Position numbers and translations under genes: made by a program | Notes under the pieces: generated by a model | What the model was told of the DNA's origin: nothing | Databases searched by the model: none | The model's input: the letters and a program-made list of their open reading frames with translations, nothing else | From: a virus | Length of the DNA stretch: 20,906 nt | Virus record (IMG/VR): IMGVR_UViG_3300031569_000050 | Coordinates: 1 to 20,906 of that record | Strand: one strand, 5' to 3' | In this document: positions 1 through 6,928 of the stretch, piece by piece | Layout of the letters: each line of letters opens with the position of its first letter | Numbering within the stretch: the stretch's first letter is position 1

Positions 1-263
1 CAGGTTGTACTAGAGGAACAAGTGCACCCTACAGAGGCGCTACACCACAACGTACAACAGCAGGAACTCATCCTATTGGAGCTAAAGTTTTTGGTGCTTA
101 TAAAGTAGATTCTTTAAACACAACACAAGTTAAAGGTACCGGTCAACCTGAATTTACAACTCAATTTGATGGTGTAAATGTTACATTAGCAAGTAATGCT
201 ACAAGCACAGAAACAGGGGGCGGTTTATTATGTACAATCGGACCCATTAATGATAGAGCTTAA
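1..263 (+). CDS. C-terminal part of a phage structural protein (5' truncated)
   Basis: An open frame runs from the window edge (first full codon at position 3) to a TAA at 261-263 with no internal stop. About 86 residues are visible, rich in Gly, Thr and Ala, ending in CTIGPINDRA. Composition and position just before the adaptor gene suggest a head or neck virion protein, but I recognise no domain and the N-terminus is missing. The adaptor ATG follows two bases after the stop, so the two genes are probably co-transcribed. The function is an inference from context only. Confidence 0.7.
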   Translation, partial: GCTRGTSAPYRGATPQRTTAGTHPIGAKVFGAYKVDSLNTTQVKGTGQPEFTTQFDGVNVTLASNATSTETGGGLLCTIGPINDRA

Positions 264-265
264 TT

Positions 266-994
266 ATGGCATATACATACGCAACACTTACAACAACAAT
301 TAGAAATTACACTGAAGTTGATGATTCTGTATTTACTCAAGCAGTAATAGATAATTTTATTATGCAAGCAGAACATAGAATTAACATAGAGCTTCCTATG
401 GACTCTGATAGATTTGTACAAGAAGGTACTTTAGTTGCAGATGATAATACAATTAATTCTCCAGCCGGTGCTTTATTTATTAGAGGTGTTGAAGTATTTA
501 ACTCAACAGTAGACTCTACGGGTAATGGTAGTTGGTTAGAGAAAAAAGATCAAACATATTTATCTGAATATACTGATAGATTGACAGGACCAGAAGGTGA
601 TTTAACTGCACAAGATGTAACCGGTTTTCCAAAATATTATGCTATGTTTGGTGGAGCTACAGGTTTAACTGATACTACCTCTGGCGGTCTATATATAGCA
701 CCTACACCAGACGCAGCTTATCTATTTAGAATATATTATAATAAACAAACAACAGGATTATCAGCCAGTAATACGACAACATATCTAAGTAATTACTTCC
801 CACAAGGACTTTTATATGCGTGTTTAGCAGAAGCATTTGGGTTCTTAAAAGGTCCTATGGAGATGTTGACATTGTATGAGAATAAGTATAAAACTTCAAT
901 ACAACAGTTCGCAGGAATGCAAATTGGGAGAAGAAGACGAGACGATTACACTGACGGTACTGTTAGGATACAAGTCAAATCACCTTCACCGTAA
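266..994 (+). CDS. Phage adaptor (head-completion) protein
   Basis: A 242-residue protein that I match from memory to the adaptor family of short-tailed marine phages. Such proteins form the ring joining the portal to the tail (a role like that of P22 gp4). The N-terminal part is helical: 'TTTIRNYTEVDDSVFTQAVI', then 'NFIMQAEHRINIEL' around residues 30-43. A strand-rich middle follows, then a helical segment (about 180-215) and a basic tail with RRRR near residue 222. The ATG lies two bases after the upstream stop and has no strong Shine-Dalgarno, suggesting coupled translation. The family match rests on remembered sequence style and gene order (before the tail genes); a profile search was not possible. 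Confidence 0.7.
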   Translation: MAYTYATLTTTIRNYTEVDDSVFTQAVIDNFIMQAEHRINIELPMDSDRFVQEGTLVADDNTINSPAGALFIRGVEVFNSTVDSTGNGSWLEKKDQTYLSEYTDRLTGPEGDLTAQDVTGFPKYYAMFGGATGLTDTTSGGLYIAPTPDAAYLFRIYYNKQTTGLSASNTTTYLSNYFPQGLLYACLAEAFGFLKGPMEMLTLYENKYKTSIQQFAGMQIGRRRRDDYTDGTVRIQVKSPSP

Positions 995-1011
995 ACTAGG
1001 AGATAAAAATT

Positions 1012-1449
1012 ATGGCAATAACATCAGCAGTATGTAATAGTTTTAAAGCAGAAGTTTTACAAGCGTTACATAACTTTACAGCATCATCTGGAAACAGTTT
1101 TAAATTAGCTTTATACACAAGTAGTGCTACTTTAAATAAAACAACAACAGCTTACGCAACAACAAACGAAATTACTAACGCATCGGGTTCAGCTTATTCT
1201 GCAGGTGGTATAGCACTTACAAGTGTAACCCCAGTTTTATCAACTGACACTGCATGTTGTGATTTTGCAGATGCTAGTTTTACTTCTGCTTCATTTACAG
1301 CTAATGGTTGTTTAATATATAACGATACAAACGCTGATAGAGCAGTTTGTGCAATTGCATTTGGTGGAGATAAAACTGTATCAAGTGGAACTTTTACAAT
1401 TCAATTTCCAGTAGCAGACGCATCTAACGCAATCCTTCGTATAGCATAA
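1012..1449 (+). CDS. Small conserved phage virion/tail protein
   Basis: A 145-residue Thr/Ser/Ala-rich protein beginning MAITSAVCNSFKAEVLQALH. This N-terminus is one I recognise as recurrent in marine phage genomes, always listed there as hypothetical. The first 25 residues look helical and the rest looks like alternating beta strands ('SFKLALYTSSATL', 'AVCAIAFGGDKTV', 'GTFTIQFPVAD'), consistent with a small beta-sandwich tail or decoration protein. It has a good Shine-Dalgarno (AGGAG, about ten bases before the ATG). It sits between the adaptor and the repeat tail protein. No enzymatic motif is visible. Its stop codon lies inside the hairpin that covers the ribosome binding site of the next gene. 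Confidence 0.6.
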   Translation: MAITSAVCNSFKAEVLQALHNFTASSGNSFKLALYTSSATLNKTTTAYATTNEITNASGSAYSAGGIALTSVTPVLSTDTACCDFADASFTSASFTANGCLIYNDTNADRAVCAIAFGGDKTVSSGTFTIQFPVADASNAILRIA

Positions 1450-1465
1450 GGAGTAACTCCTTATG
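1445..1465 (+). promoter_or_regulatory. Hairpin enclosing the ribosome binding site and start codon of the repeat tail gene
   Basis: CATAAGGAG (1445-1453), TAA (1454-1456) and CTCCTTATG (1457-1465) form a perfect 9-bp inverted repeat with a three-base loop. The left arm holds both the stop codon of the upstream gene (TAA, 1447-1449) and the Shine-Dalgarno AAGGAG (1448-1453). The right arm ends with the ATG of the next gene (1463-1465). When folded, the ribosome binding site and start codon are paired with each other. A ribosome terminating on the upstream gene would melt the stem. There is no following T-run, so it is not a terminator. The sequence is direct; the regulatory role is inferred. 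Confidence 0.6.
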
Positions 1466-2326
1466 GCTAACACTTGGAGCACAGGGGTCTGGGGACAAAA
1501 CGAATGGGGCGATCAAGGTCCTGTTGTAATTACTTTATCCGGACAGTCTACCACTTCTAGTGTAGGTTCTGTTGTAGCTGCACCAACTACCACTATCGAA
1601 TTAACAGGTTTACCTACTACATCCTCAGTTGGATCATTATCTCTTGACCTAACTTCTCTTGTATCTTTAACAGGTCTACAATCTCAAACAGAACTTGGAA
1701 CTTTAGATAATGCGGGTACATTAGTCGGTTGGGGCAGAAACGGTTGGGGTGAAGAACCTTACGGCAATTCATTCAATCAACAAATTCAACCTGCTGGAGT
1801 AAGCGCTACATCTAGTGTAGGTTCTTTAGTAGTTGGAATAGGAGTTCCATTAACAGGTGTAAGTTCAACATCTTCTGTGGGTGCTTTAAATCCTGCGGAT
1901 GTAATGGGGCTAACTGGTCAAAGCGCTACATCTAATGTAGGATCTATTGTTCCTGAAATAGGGGTTCCGTTAACAGGAGTTAGTTCAACATCCTCTGTAG
2001 GTGCTTTAAGTCCTGCAGATGTAATGGGGTTAACGGGAGTATCTACAACTGCTTCAATAGGAACAGTAGAAATTACTTCAGTAGAAATAACTATACCAAC
2101 AGGTCAAAGCGCTACATCTAGTGTAGGATCTATTGTTCCTGAAATAGGGGTTCCATTAACAGGGGTGTCAACAACCTCTGCGGTAGGTTCAATTTCACCT
2201 GCAGATGTTATGGGTTTAACTGGACTATCAACAACATCTAGTGTAGGTACCCTAAGTATAATAGGGTATAAAAATATTGACATAACAGGTAATACGTCAT
2301 ATACAGATGTAACACACGTAGCTTAG
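1463..2326 (+). CDS. Repeat-containing tail protein with 11 'TG-x-S-T-T-S-S-V-G' units
   Basis: A 287-residue low-complexity protein. It starts with a Trp-Gly motif (WSTGVWGQNEWG, residues 5-16), echoed by GWGRNGWG near residue 90. It carries eleven copies of a short motif of the form L-T-G-x-S-x-T-S-S-V-G-S/T/A-I/L/V. Several copies are embedded in 40-residue super-repeats containing 'PEIGVPLTG' and 'PADVMGLTG'. Related proteins occur among tail genes of uncultured marine phages; their function is unknown. The repeat pattern suggests a fibrous or beta-solenoid virion element. There are no Cys residues and no membrane segment. Translation probably depends on the upstream gene because of the hairpin at its start. 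Tail role inferred from the collar and fibre-like genes that follow. Confidence 0.6.
   Translation: MANTWSTGVWGQNEWGDQGPVVITLSGQSTTSSVGSVVAAPTTTIELTGLPTTSSVGSLSLDLTSLVSLTGLQSQTELGTLDNAGTLVGWGRNGWGEEPYGNSFNQQIQPAGVSATSSVGSLVVGIGVPLTGVSSTSSVGALNPADVMGLTGQSATSNVGSIVPEIGVPLTGVSSTSSVGALSPADVMGLTGVSTTASIGTVEITSVEITIPTGQSATSSVGSIVPEIGVPLTGVSTTSAVGSISPADVMGLTGLSTTSSVGTLSIIGYKNIDITGNTSYTDVTHVA
1801..2226 (+). repeat. Three 120-bp coding repeats (1801-1920, 1921-2040, 2107-2226)
   Basis: Two 120-bp units lie directly in tandem, both beginning AAGCGCTACATCTA. A third copy starts 66 bp later. Each encodes a 40-residue block with two short repeats. Units 2 and 3 are most alike: over 1916-1977 against 2102-2163 they differ at only two of 62 bases. 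The near-identity at DNA level, not just protein level, points to recent duplication or gene-conversion-like exchange. Confidence 0.85.
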
Positions 2327-2338
2327 GAGAACAAAATT

Positions 2339-3079
2339 ATGGCATCAACATTTACAGACCTTGGTTTAGAGTTAATGGCAACTGGTGAAAACGCCGGTAC
2401 TTGGGGAACAAAAACTAACGCAAATTTAAGTCTTATTGAACAACTTACAGGCGGTGTCTTAAGTTTAGCTGTTGCAGGATCAGGGACTACAGCTTTAACA
2501 ATAGCAGAAGGTGCTTTAACAGGTACTGCTCAACACAGAGTCATAGAATTAACAGGTGCTCTTACAGGATCTAGAATTTTAACATTTCCTCTTCTTACGG
2601 AAACTTTTTACATTATTAAAAACGGAACTACTGGTGCAGAAACATTACAGTTAAAAGCTGTGTCTGGTTCAGGTGCAACAGTTACTTTTGCAACAGATAA
2701 CAAAGGTTATAAACTTATTTATCTTGATGGTGTTGCAACAAACACTGGTGTTTTTGAAATGCCTTTTGGTACTTCTTCATACACTCCTTCAGACTGGCTT
2801 ACTAAAACAGGAGCATATACAGCATTAGATCAAGATAGAATTTTTGTAGATACAAGTGGAGGAGCAGTTACAATAACTCTTCCTGCATCACCCGCTGTAG
2901 GTGCTCAAGTAAATTTTGTGGATTCAAGATATACTTTCGATACTAACGCATTGACTGTCGGAAGAAATAGTTCTAAAATAGCTAACGCAGCAGCAGACTT
3001 AGTAGTTAATACTGAGGGTGCAGCATTTGGATTGGTTTTTTCTGGTGCAAATGTAGGTTGGACATATACGGAGAAATAA
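2339..3079 (+). CDS. Tail-fibre-like virion protein
   Basis: A 246-residue protein beginning MASTFTDLGLELMATGENAG. This N-terminal block, with its 'GTWGTKTNANLSLIEQ' continuation, I recognise from tail-region proteins of many marine phages. Beta-rich repeats follow ('ALTGTAQHRVIELTGALTGSRILTFP'), and a C-terminal half (about 150-246) resembles beta-sandwich fibre domains ('AVTITLPASPAVGAQVNFVD'). It has a good Shine-Dalgarno (AGGAGA about ten bases before the ATG). The N-terminal block may anchor the protein to the tail while the C-terminal half is distal; this is an inference. No catalytic motif is seen. Located between the repeat protein and the collar protein. Confidence 0.6.
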   Translation: MASTFTDLGLELMATGENAGTWGTKTNANLSLIEQLTGGVLSLAVAGSGTTALTIAEGALTGTAQHRVIELTGALTGSRILTFPLLTETFYIIKNGTTGAETLQLKAVSGSGATVTFATDNKGYKLIYLDGVATNTGVFEMPFGTSSYTPSDWLTKTGAYTALDQDRIFVDTSGGAVTITLPASPAVGAQVNFVDSRYTFDTNALTVGRNSSKIANAAADLVVNTEGAAFGLVFSGANVGWTYTEK

Positions 3080-3083
3080 TATT

Positions 3084-3674
3084 ATGGCAAATTACGAAGC
3101 AACTAAATATAATTTTAATGGATCAGACCTTACGGGTATAGAGGGTATTCCAACAGCAACAATTGTTCCATGGTCTTCCAGTTCAGTACCAACTGGATTC
3201 TTAGAATGTGATGGTGCAGCAGTTTCAAGATCAACTTATTCAGCATTATTTGCAATCGTAGGTACTACTTACGGTGCAGGTGATGGATCATCTACTTTTA
3301 CCTTACCTAATTTAGCAGATAACGTACCGGTTGGAAAATCTAATAACAAAGCTTTAGCTTCAACGGGTGGAGCAAACACAGTAGCAGTTACTGCTACGGG
3401 AAATGTTGGTGGTTCAACAGCTAATGCAACTTTATCAACAGCACAACTTGCTTCTCACTCCCACTCAGGTAATAACAATATAGATCAAGTAGCAGGTTAT
3501 CAATTAAGCCCTAACCCCGGGTACGCTGGCAGAGCATCAAACTCAGGTAACACTGGAAATGCAGGTTCAGGTTCAGGTCACTCACATAATATGAGTGCAA
3601 CTTTTTCAGGTAGCGCAGTTAATGCTGCAATTATACAACCTTATTTAGCTTTAATTTATATTATAAAAACTTAG
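3084..3674 (+). CDS. Phage tail collar-domain protein, probable receptor-binding tip
   Basis: A 196-residue protein with a clear tail collar domain (Pfam PF07484 type) at about residues 22-85: 'VPTGFLECDGAAVSRSTYSA', then 'GDGSSTFTLPNLADNVPVG'. After a Gly/Asn/Ser-rich linker come two His-x-His motifs, HSH at 125-127 and HSH at 166-168. The end, IIQPYLALIYIIKT, is the usual C-terminus of such proteins. In T4 long- and short-fibre tips, HxH motifs coordinate metal ions along the trimer axis, so a similar arrangement is plausible here. GGAG lies upstream of the ATG. It probably contacts the host surface. Collar assignment is firm; the receptor-binding role is inferred. Confidence 0.85.
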   Translation: MANYEATKYNFNGSDLTGIEGIPTATIVPWSSSSVPTGFLECDGAAVSRSTYSALFAIVGTTYGAGDGSSTFTLPNLADNVPVGKSNNKALASTGGANTVAVTATGNVGGSTANATLSTAQLASHSHSGNNNIDQVAGYQLSPNPGYAGRASNSGNTGNAGSGSGHSHNMSATFSGSAVNAAIIQPYLALIYIIKT

Positions 3675-3682
3675 GAGAAAAT

Positions 3683-4081
3683 ATGGCAACAAACGCAAAT
3701 TGGACAGTAATATTTAATGACAAAATGATTGTAAAACAATCAGGTGATGCAGCGGGTACTTCATACACTATATCTGATGATTCTTTTTGGTCTAATTCTA
3801 AATTTTCTAATATTTGGGCTATTCAACATGGGACATCCGTTACTTCAGATGAAGTAGAGTATAGAGATGTAACACCTCATTCATCATTTGCTGATGCCAA
3901 CATTGGAGACATTAGTCAATTTTCATCTAAATGGGATTTAGCACATTTAACTAAATTACAATCTGATTGGGATAATAATAATGGTGATACTGTTGATTTA
4001 GAAGGTAATGTTACTCACGTAGAAACTGAAGCTGAAAAAATTACAAGATTAGGTGCAAGACCTACTTCTTATTCTTCTTAG
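3683..4081 (+). CDS. Small conserved tail-region protein
   Basis: A 132-residue acidic, Trp-rich protein (MATNANWTVIFNDKMIVKQS at the start, 'GARPTSYSS' at the end). I recall similar proteins following collar genes in marine phages, without known function. A beta-rich N-terminal half ('SYTISDDSFWSNSKFSNIWAI') is followed by an apparent helix ('QFSSKWDLAHLTKLQSDWDN'). It could be a fibre-tip accessory or chaperone-like factor, but nothing shows this directly. Strong AGGAG upstream. Its stop codon (TAG, 4079-4081) overlaps the stop of the converging oxygenase gene by three bases, leaving no room for an intergenic terminator. Confidence 0.6.
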   Translation: MATNANWTVIFNDKMIVKQSGDAAGTSYTISDDSFWSNSKFSNIWAIQHGTSVTSDEVEYRDVTPHSSFADANIGDISQFSSKWDLAHLTKLQSDWDNNNGDTVDLEGNVTHVETEAEKITRLGARPTSYSS

Positions 4082-4560
4082 TTTAAATTAAAAGCATAAC
4101 AAATTCTTTTTTCTGCTCGTTGCTCCGGTAATACGTAATGTAGTAAATTATTAGGAAAAATTAAACAATCGAAAAGTTTAGGTTTTATTTCAAAAATATT
4201 ATTATCACGTGCAAAATTAATATTATTGTTTTCATTAGATAGATACAACACTCCAGCCATTTTTATATAGTCTGCTAAATGAACATGAGGTTTATTGTAA
4301 GATTGATTTTTTAAAACATTTAGCCATCCATGAATTATTTTTAAATTATATATGTTAAATATGTGTTTATTTATAATTTTATCTAACTCTTTTTTACCAT
4401 TAAAATTTTCATGATATTGAAATCCATTTACACAAGAAATAGTATCTTTTTCTTCATATTTTTCTTCTACAAAATTTAATATTTTTTTATACGTATTTAT
4501 AGGAACAATAATTTTACTTTGAAATACATTTACAGCGAATAAATTATAAGTATGTATCAT
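4078..4560 (-). CDS. 2OG-Fe(II) oxygenase with HxH motif (island gene 5)
   Basis: A 160-residue protein from the ATG at 4560, which overlaps the upstream stop as TAATG. A longer form from a GTG at 4578 adds six residues but has no ribosome binding site. It resembles the 2OG-Fe(II) oxygenase_5 family (PF13759 type). 'NKPHVHLADYIKMAGVLYLS' carries the H-x-H motif (residues 92 and 94 in this numbering), followed by a distal His in LLHYVLPE (141) and an Arg in EKRICYAFN (152) expected to bind 2-oxoglutarate. The family uses H-x-H where most relatives have H-x-D. It is the last gene of the leftward island and the smallest oxygenase. Substrate unknown. Confidence 0.75.
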   Translation of the reverse strand: MIHTYNLFAVNVFQSKIIVPINTYKKILNFVEEKYEEKDTISCVNGFQYHENFNGKKELDKIINKHIFNIYNLKIIHGWLNVLKNQSYNKPHVHLADYIKMAGVLYLSNENNNINFARDNNIFEIKPKLFDCLIFPNNLLHYVLPEQRAEKRICYAFNLN

Positions 4561-5153
4561 TATCTCAACATCATCCACGAAGTTAGAATATATTTTTCAC
4601 CCGATAGAGGTGGATTACCTCTATGTAGATAAGGAAAACCTGCTGGCCAAATAACTATTCTACCTGTTTTAGGTTTTACTCTTTTACTAAAATGTAAAAA
4701 TTCTGTTTCTCCTCCATCTTCAACGTCATTTAAATATATAGAAAAAACAAAAGCTCTAGGCTCATTATCAAAACCTTTTTGATGTTCAATATGCCATACA
4801 TGATAGCCCTCTGTAGGTAAAGTTTTTTGTATTTTTAAAGTTGTAAAATGAAATGGAGTTCCATAAGCATCATTTGCTCCAGTGTTTTCAATATAATGCT
4901 TTAAGGCTATATCAAAATTAAACATCATGGGTTTTAAACTTTCCCACCAAACATCTACATTATTGTTTGCTGCAAAAAATTGTTGGTCTTGTTTTTGTAA
5001 AATAGAGGCTTTTTCAAAACCTACTCTATTTATTGTATTATTAAACTTATTTTGATTTTCGTATAATTTAATAGCTTTGTTACATTCTTCTTTAGTAATG
5101 TAATTGTCATACACACCTATAAAATTATTTATGTTAACTGTTTTTTCGTTCAT
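4560..5153 (-). CDS. 2OG-Fe(II) oxygenase, prolyl-4-hydroxylase-like, HxE type (island gene 4)
   Basis: A 197-residue protein. I chose the ATG at 5153 because GGAG (5163-5166) lies nine bases upstream of it; an in-frame ATG at 5168 adds five residues but has no such site. The core matches a prolyl-4-hydroxylase-like (P4Hc) oxygenase: 'YHVWHIEHQ' gives the iron-binding H-x-E (121 and 123). Then follow 'YLNDVEDGGETEF' (140-152), 'KTGRIVIWPAGFPYLHRGNPP' with the distal His (177), and 'SGEKYILTSW' with the Lys (187) in the place of the 2OG-binding base. This WHxE/HRGNPP pattern I recall from marine phage and bacterial oxygenases. Glu instead of Asp in the iron triad is notable. Substrate unknown. 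Confidence 0.85.
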   Translation of the reverse strand: MNEKTVNINNFIGVYDNYITKEECNKAIKLYENQNKFNNTINRVGFEKASILQKQDQQFFAANNNVDVWWESLKPMMFNFDIALKHYIENTGANDAYGTPFHFTTLKIQKTLPTEGYHVWHIEHQKGFDNEPRAFVFSIYLNDVEDGGETEFLHFSKRVKPKTGRIVIWPAGFPYLHRGNPPLSGEKYILTSWMMLR

Positions 5154-5154
5154 T

Positions 5155-5697
5155 TTATTTATCTCCATTTATAAATATTTGAATTGTTTTTCTAGGAACC
5201 ACTGGTTTCATAACAGGTGTTACTTTATGATCTAGTGGAGCTTTAACTATAACCATTGAATTACCAACTAGCGGTATAAAACCGTTAGCATTTTTATCTT
5301 TAAATAAAAACTCTCCGCCAAATTTAGGTTCCCATCTTCTGTTAATATAATATGTTATACCATATAAATGTCCTTGGTCATCATGCCAATTAATACCAGA
5401 ACCATCTTCCATTGAATGAATTAAGGGTTCAAAGTTTGTAAATTTAATTTTATGGAAGGGATTATTTTCTAATAATATTTTAATTTTTTCTAATGGTTTA
5501 TATTTAGTATCTAGCCTTGTATTTTCAACAAAATTTTTATGTCCGTGTTTTAACTCTTTTTGCCAATTTTTTTTAGTAGATTTTAGTTTTATTAAATTAC
5601 TTTTAAATACGTCATAATGTAATTTTTTATAGGTAGGGTAATCTAAAAAATTTTGAATGTAATAAAGTTTATCAGGTATCTGGTATATTAATTTCAT
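5155..5697 (-). CDS. 2OG-Fe(II) oxygenase, HxD type (island gene 3)
   Basis: A 180-residue single-domain oxygenase of the 2OG-FeII_Oxy_3 kind. The iron ligands are His105 and Asp107 in 'INWHDDQGHLYGITYYINR'. 'FGGEFLFKD' (126-134) is the usual strand after it. His157 in LDHKVTPV is the third ligand, and Arg169 in 'VPRKTIQIFING' should hold the 2OG carboxylate. The ATG overlaps the previous stop as ATGA (5694-5697), so translation is coupled. The N-terminal 70 residues are Lys/Asn/Tyr-rich and very AT-coded. The motif set is complete, so the enzyme is probably active. Substrate is not indicated; a protein side chain or a small metabolite are both possible. Confidence 0.85.
   Translation of the reverse strand: MKLIYQIPDKLYYIQNFLDYPTYKKLHYDVFKSNLIKLKSTKKNWQKELKHGHKNFVENTRLDTKYKPLEKIKILLENNPFHKIKFTNFEPLIHSMEDGSGINWHDDQGHLYGITYYINRRWEPKFGGEFLFKDKNANGFIPLVGNSMVIVKAPLDHKVTPVMKPVVPRKTIQIFINGDK
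5163..5166 (-). promoter_or_regulatory. Ribosome binding site GGAG for island gene 4
   Basis: On the minus strand GGAG is followed by nine bases and the ATG at 5153-5151. It lies inside the end of island gene 3. It favours this start over the ATG at 5168. Confidence 0.7.
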
Positions 5698-6284
5698 GAT
5701 TTTAAAAAACAGTTAATTGAATATCTTGTACCTTTTGTTACAGGTTCAGTGCCGTGAATCCATATAGGTTCTGCTGGAAATAAAATTGCATCACCTGTTT
5801 TAAATACCTCTTTAATTTGACCATCAAAAAATCTAAACTCCCCACCTTCATAATTTTCATTTAAATTTAAAGTGCAGGAAGCTCTTGTAACTCCTCCAAC
5901 ATCAGTATGGTCTTTTATAGATTGCCCTACCTCATATTTCAATATTCTAATATTTGAACTATGGTTAATTAACTTATCATTAAAAGTAGCAGATATTTTT
6001 TTAGATTTAATATGGAGTACATAATTAGCTATCATTATAGATATATATTTTTTAGCTTCATTTAAAGCATATAAAATATCTTCGTTTGGATTTTGTATTA
6101 TAGATAGATTTAAACATTTAAAATTATCAGTTTCATGTTTTTTAGTTTTATATTTATAGCTACCCTCTGTTAAAGTTAATTCAGGGTATTTTTCAAATAT
6201 ATCTATTATTTTCTGACAAACATTTACTGGTACTAAACCATTAATTCTATATTTTAAATCTGATATTTTATGATTATAAGACAT
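5694..6284 (-). CDS. 2OG-Fe(II) oxygenase, classic HxD type (island gene 2)
   Basis: A 196-residue protein with the most canonical motif set of the four. 'YEVGQSIKDHTDVGG' holds His126 and Asp128, and 'TLNLNENYEGGEFRFFDG' follows (138-155). 'KTGDAILFPAEPIWIHGTEP' has the third iron ligand His177, and 'KGTRYSINCFL' has the 2OG-binding Arg187. This is a prolyl-4-hydroxylase-like fold (PF13640 type). Its ATG overlaps the stop of the methyltransferase as TAATG (6282-6286), showing coupling to it. The four oxygenases in this island share only the motif skeleton and differ in their N-terminal halves, so they look like different subfamilies and not recent duplicates. Substrate unknown. Confidence 0.88.
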   Translation of the reverse strand: MSYNHKISDLKYRINGLVPVNVCQKIIDIFEKYPELTLTEGSYKYKTKKHETDNFKCLNLSIIQNPNEDILYALNEAKKYISIMIANYVLHIKSKKISATFNDKLINHSSNIRILKYEVGQSIKDHTDVGGVTRASCTLNLNENYEGGEFRFFDGQIKEVFKTGDAILFPAEPIWIHGTEPVTKGTRYSINCFLKS

Positions 6285-6928
6285 TATATTATTCTAACTA
6301 ACGCTTGTCTTGGCCCAAACATTTCATATCTATATTTTATATTATTATTATTTACAAACTCTTGCCAAGCCTTAAATTCACCATATTTCCAACCCACATA
6401 ACTAATATATTCATCAAATAAAATTATAGTATTGGGGACAAATCTTTTTGAACCTATAATATTTAAAGCTTCTAAAGTAGATTCATATGTATCACTATCT
6501 ACATGTAAAAAAGAAATATTTTCATCATGTGTGGTAAAAAAATCAGGCATGGTATCTTTAAAAAATCCTTTTATTAATTTAACATTATTATTAACCAAAG
6601 GTAATTTACCATCTAAAGAATAATATCCTTTTGAAAAAAATCCCCCTTTCCAATCTTCTTGGAAACCTATAAAACTATCAAACCCATACCAAATTTTTTC
6701 AGGTTTATTTTTTGAAAAAAAATTAATGCTGGTTCCTGTAAAAACACCTAATTCTAAACATAATCCATCTACCTCTATTTTAGAAATAGCGGTAGCCCAC
6801 CACCCGCAATCTGTTATTACAGCTTCCGATATATATTTTCTAATATATTCTGCAGATTCTTTTGCAGCTTCTTCATATAAAATATCATAGGCATCTCTAT
6901 TTGCAGGAGCTCCATCTTTTTTATGCAT
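6284..6928 (-). CDS. TylF/macrocin-type SAM-dependent O-methyltransferase (island gene 1)
   Basis: A 214-residue class I methyltransferase. 'LCLELGVFTGTSINFFSK' (57-73) is the SAM-binding motif I, and 'WYGFDSFIGFQEDW' (80-93) is the typical acidic second strand. 'ISFLHVDSDTYESTLEAL' (138-155) and 'NTIILFDEYISYVGWKYGEF' (166-185) carry acidic residues in the places of TylF metal ligands (Asp144, Asp172, Glu173). TylF relatives O-methylate sugars or small molecules. No DPPY/NPPY or Pro-Cys motif is present, so it is not a typical DNA methylase. As the promoter-proximal gene it begins 34-40 bases after the promoter at 6968-6996. Family call firm; substrate unknown. Confidence 0.85.
   Translation of the reverse strand: MHKKDGAPANRDAYDILYEEAAKESAEYIRKYISEAVITDCGWWATAISKIEVDGLCLELGVFTGTSINFFSKNKPEKIWYGFDSFIGFQEDWKGGFFSKGYYSLDGKLPLVNNNVKLIKGFFKDTMPDFFTTHDENISFLHVDSDTYESTLEALNIIGSKRFVPNTIILFDEYISYVGWKYGEFKAWQEFVNNNNIKYRYEMFGPRQALVRII

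Noticed and set aside
1445-1465. Transcription terminator
   Set aside because: The hairpin is not followed by a T-run; it is followed directly by coding sequence.
1463-2326. CRISPR-like or non-coding tandem array
   Set aside because: Repeats are in frame within one long ORF, spacing is uneven in places, and the translation gives a consistent protein repeat; no spacer-repeat structure.
4561-4578. GTG start extending island gene 5 by six residues
   Set aside because: The ATG at 4560 overlaps the previous stop as TAATG, the same arrangement as other junctions, and no Shine-Dalgarno precedes the GTG.
6284-6928. DNA methyltransferase of a restriction-modification or anti-restriction system
   Set aside because: It has SAM-binding motif I but no DPPY/NPPY or Pro-Cys catalytic motif and no target-recognition domain; the HVDSDTYES and LFDEY motifs fit TylF-type O-methyltransferases.
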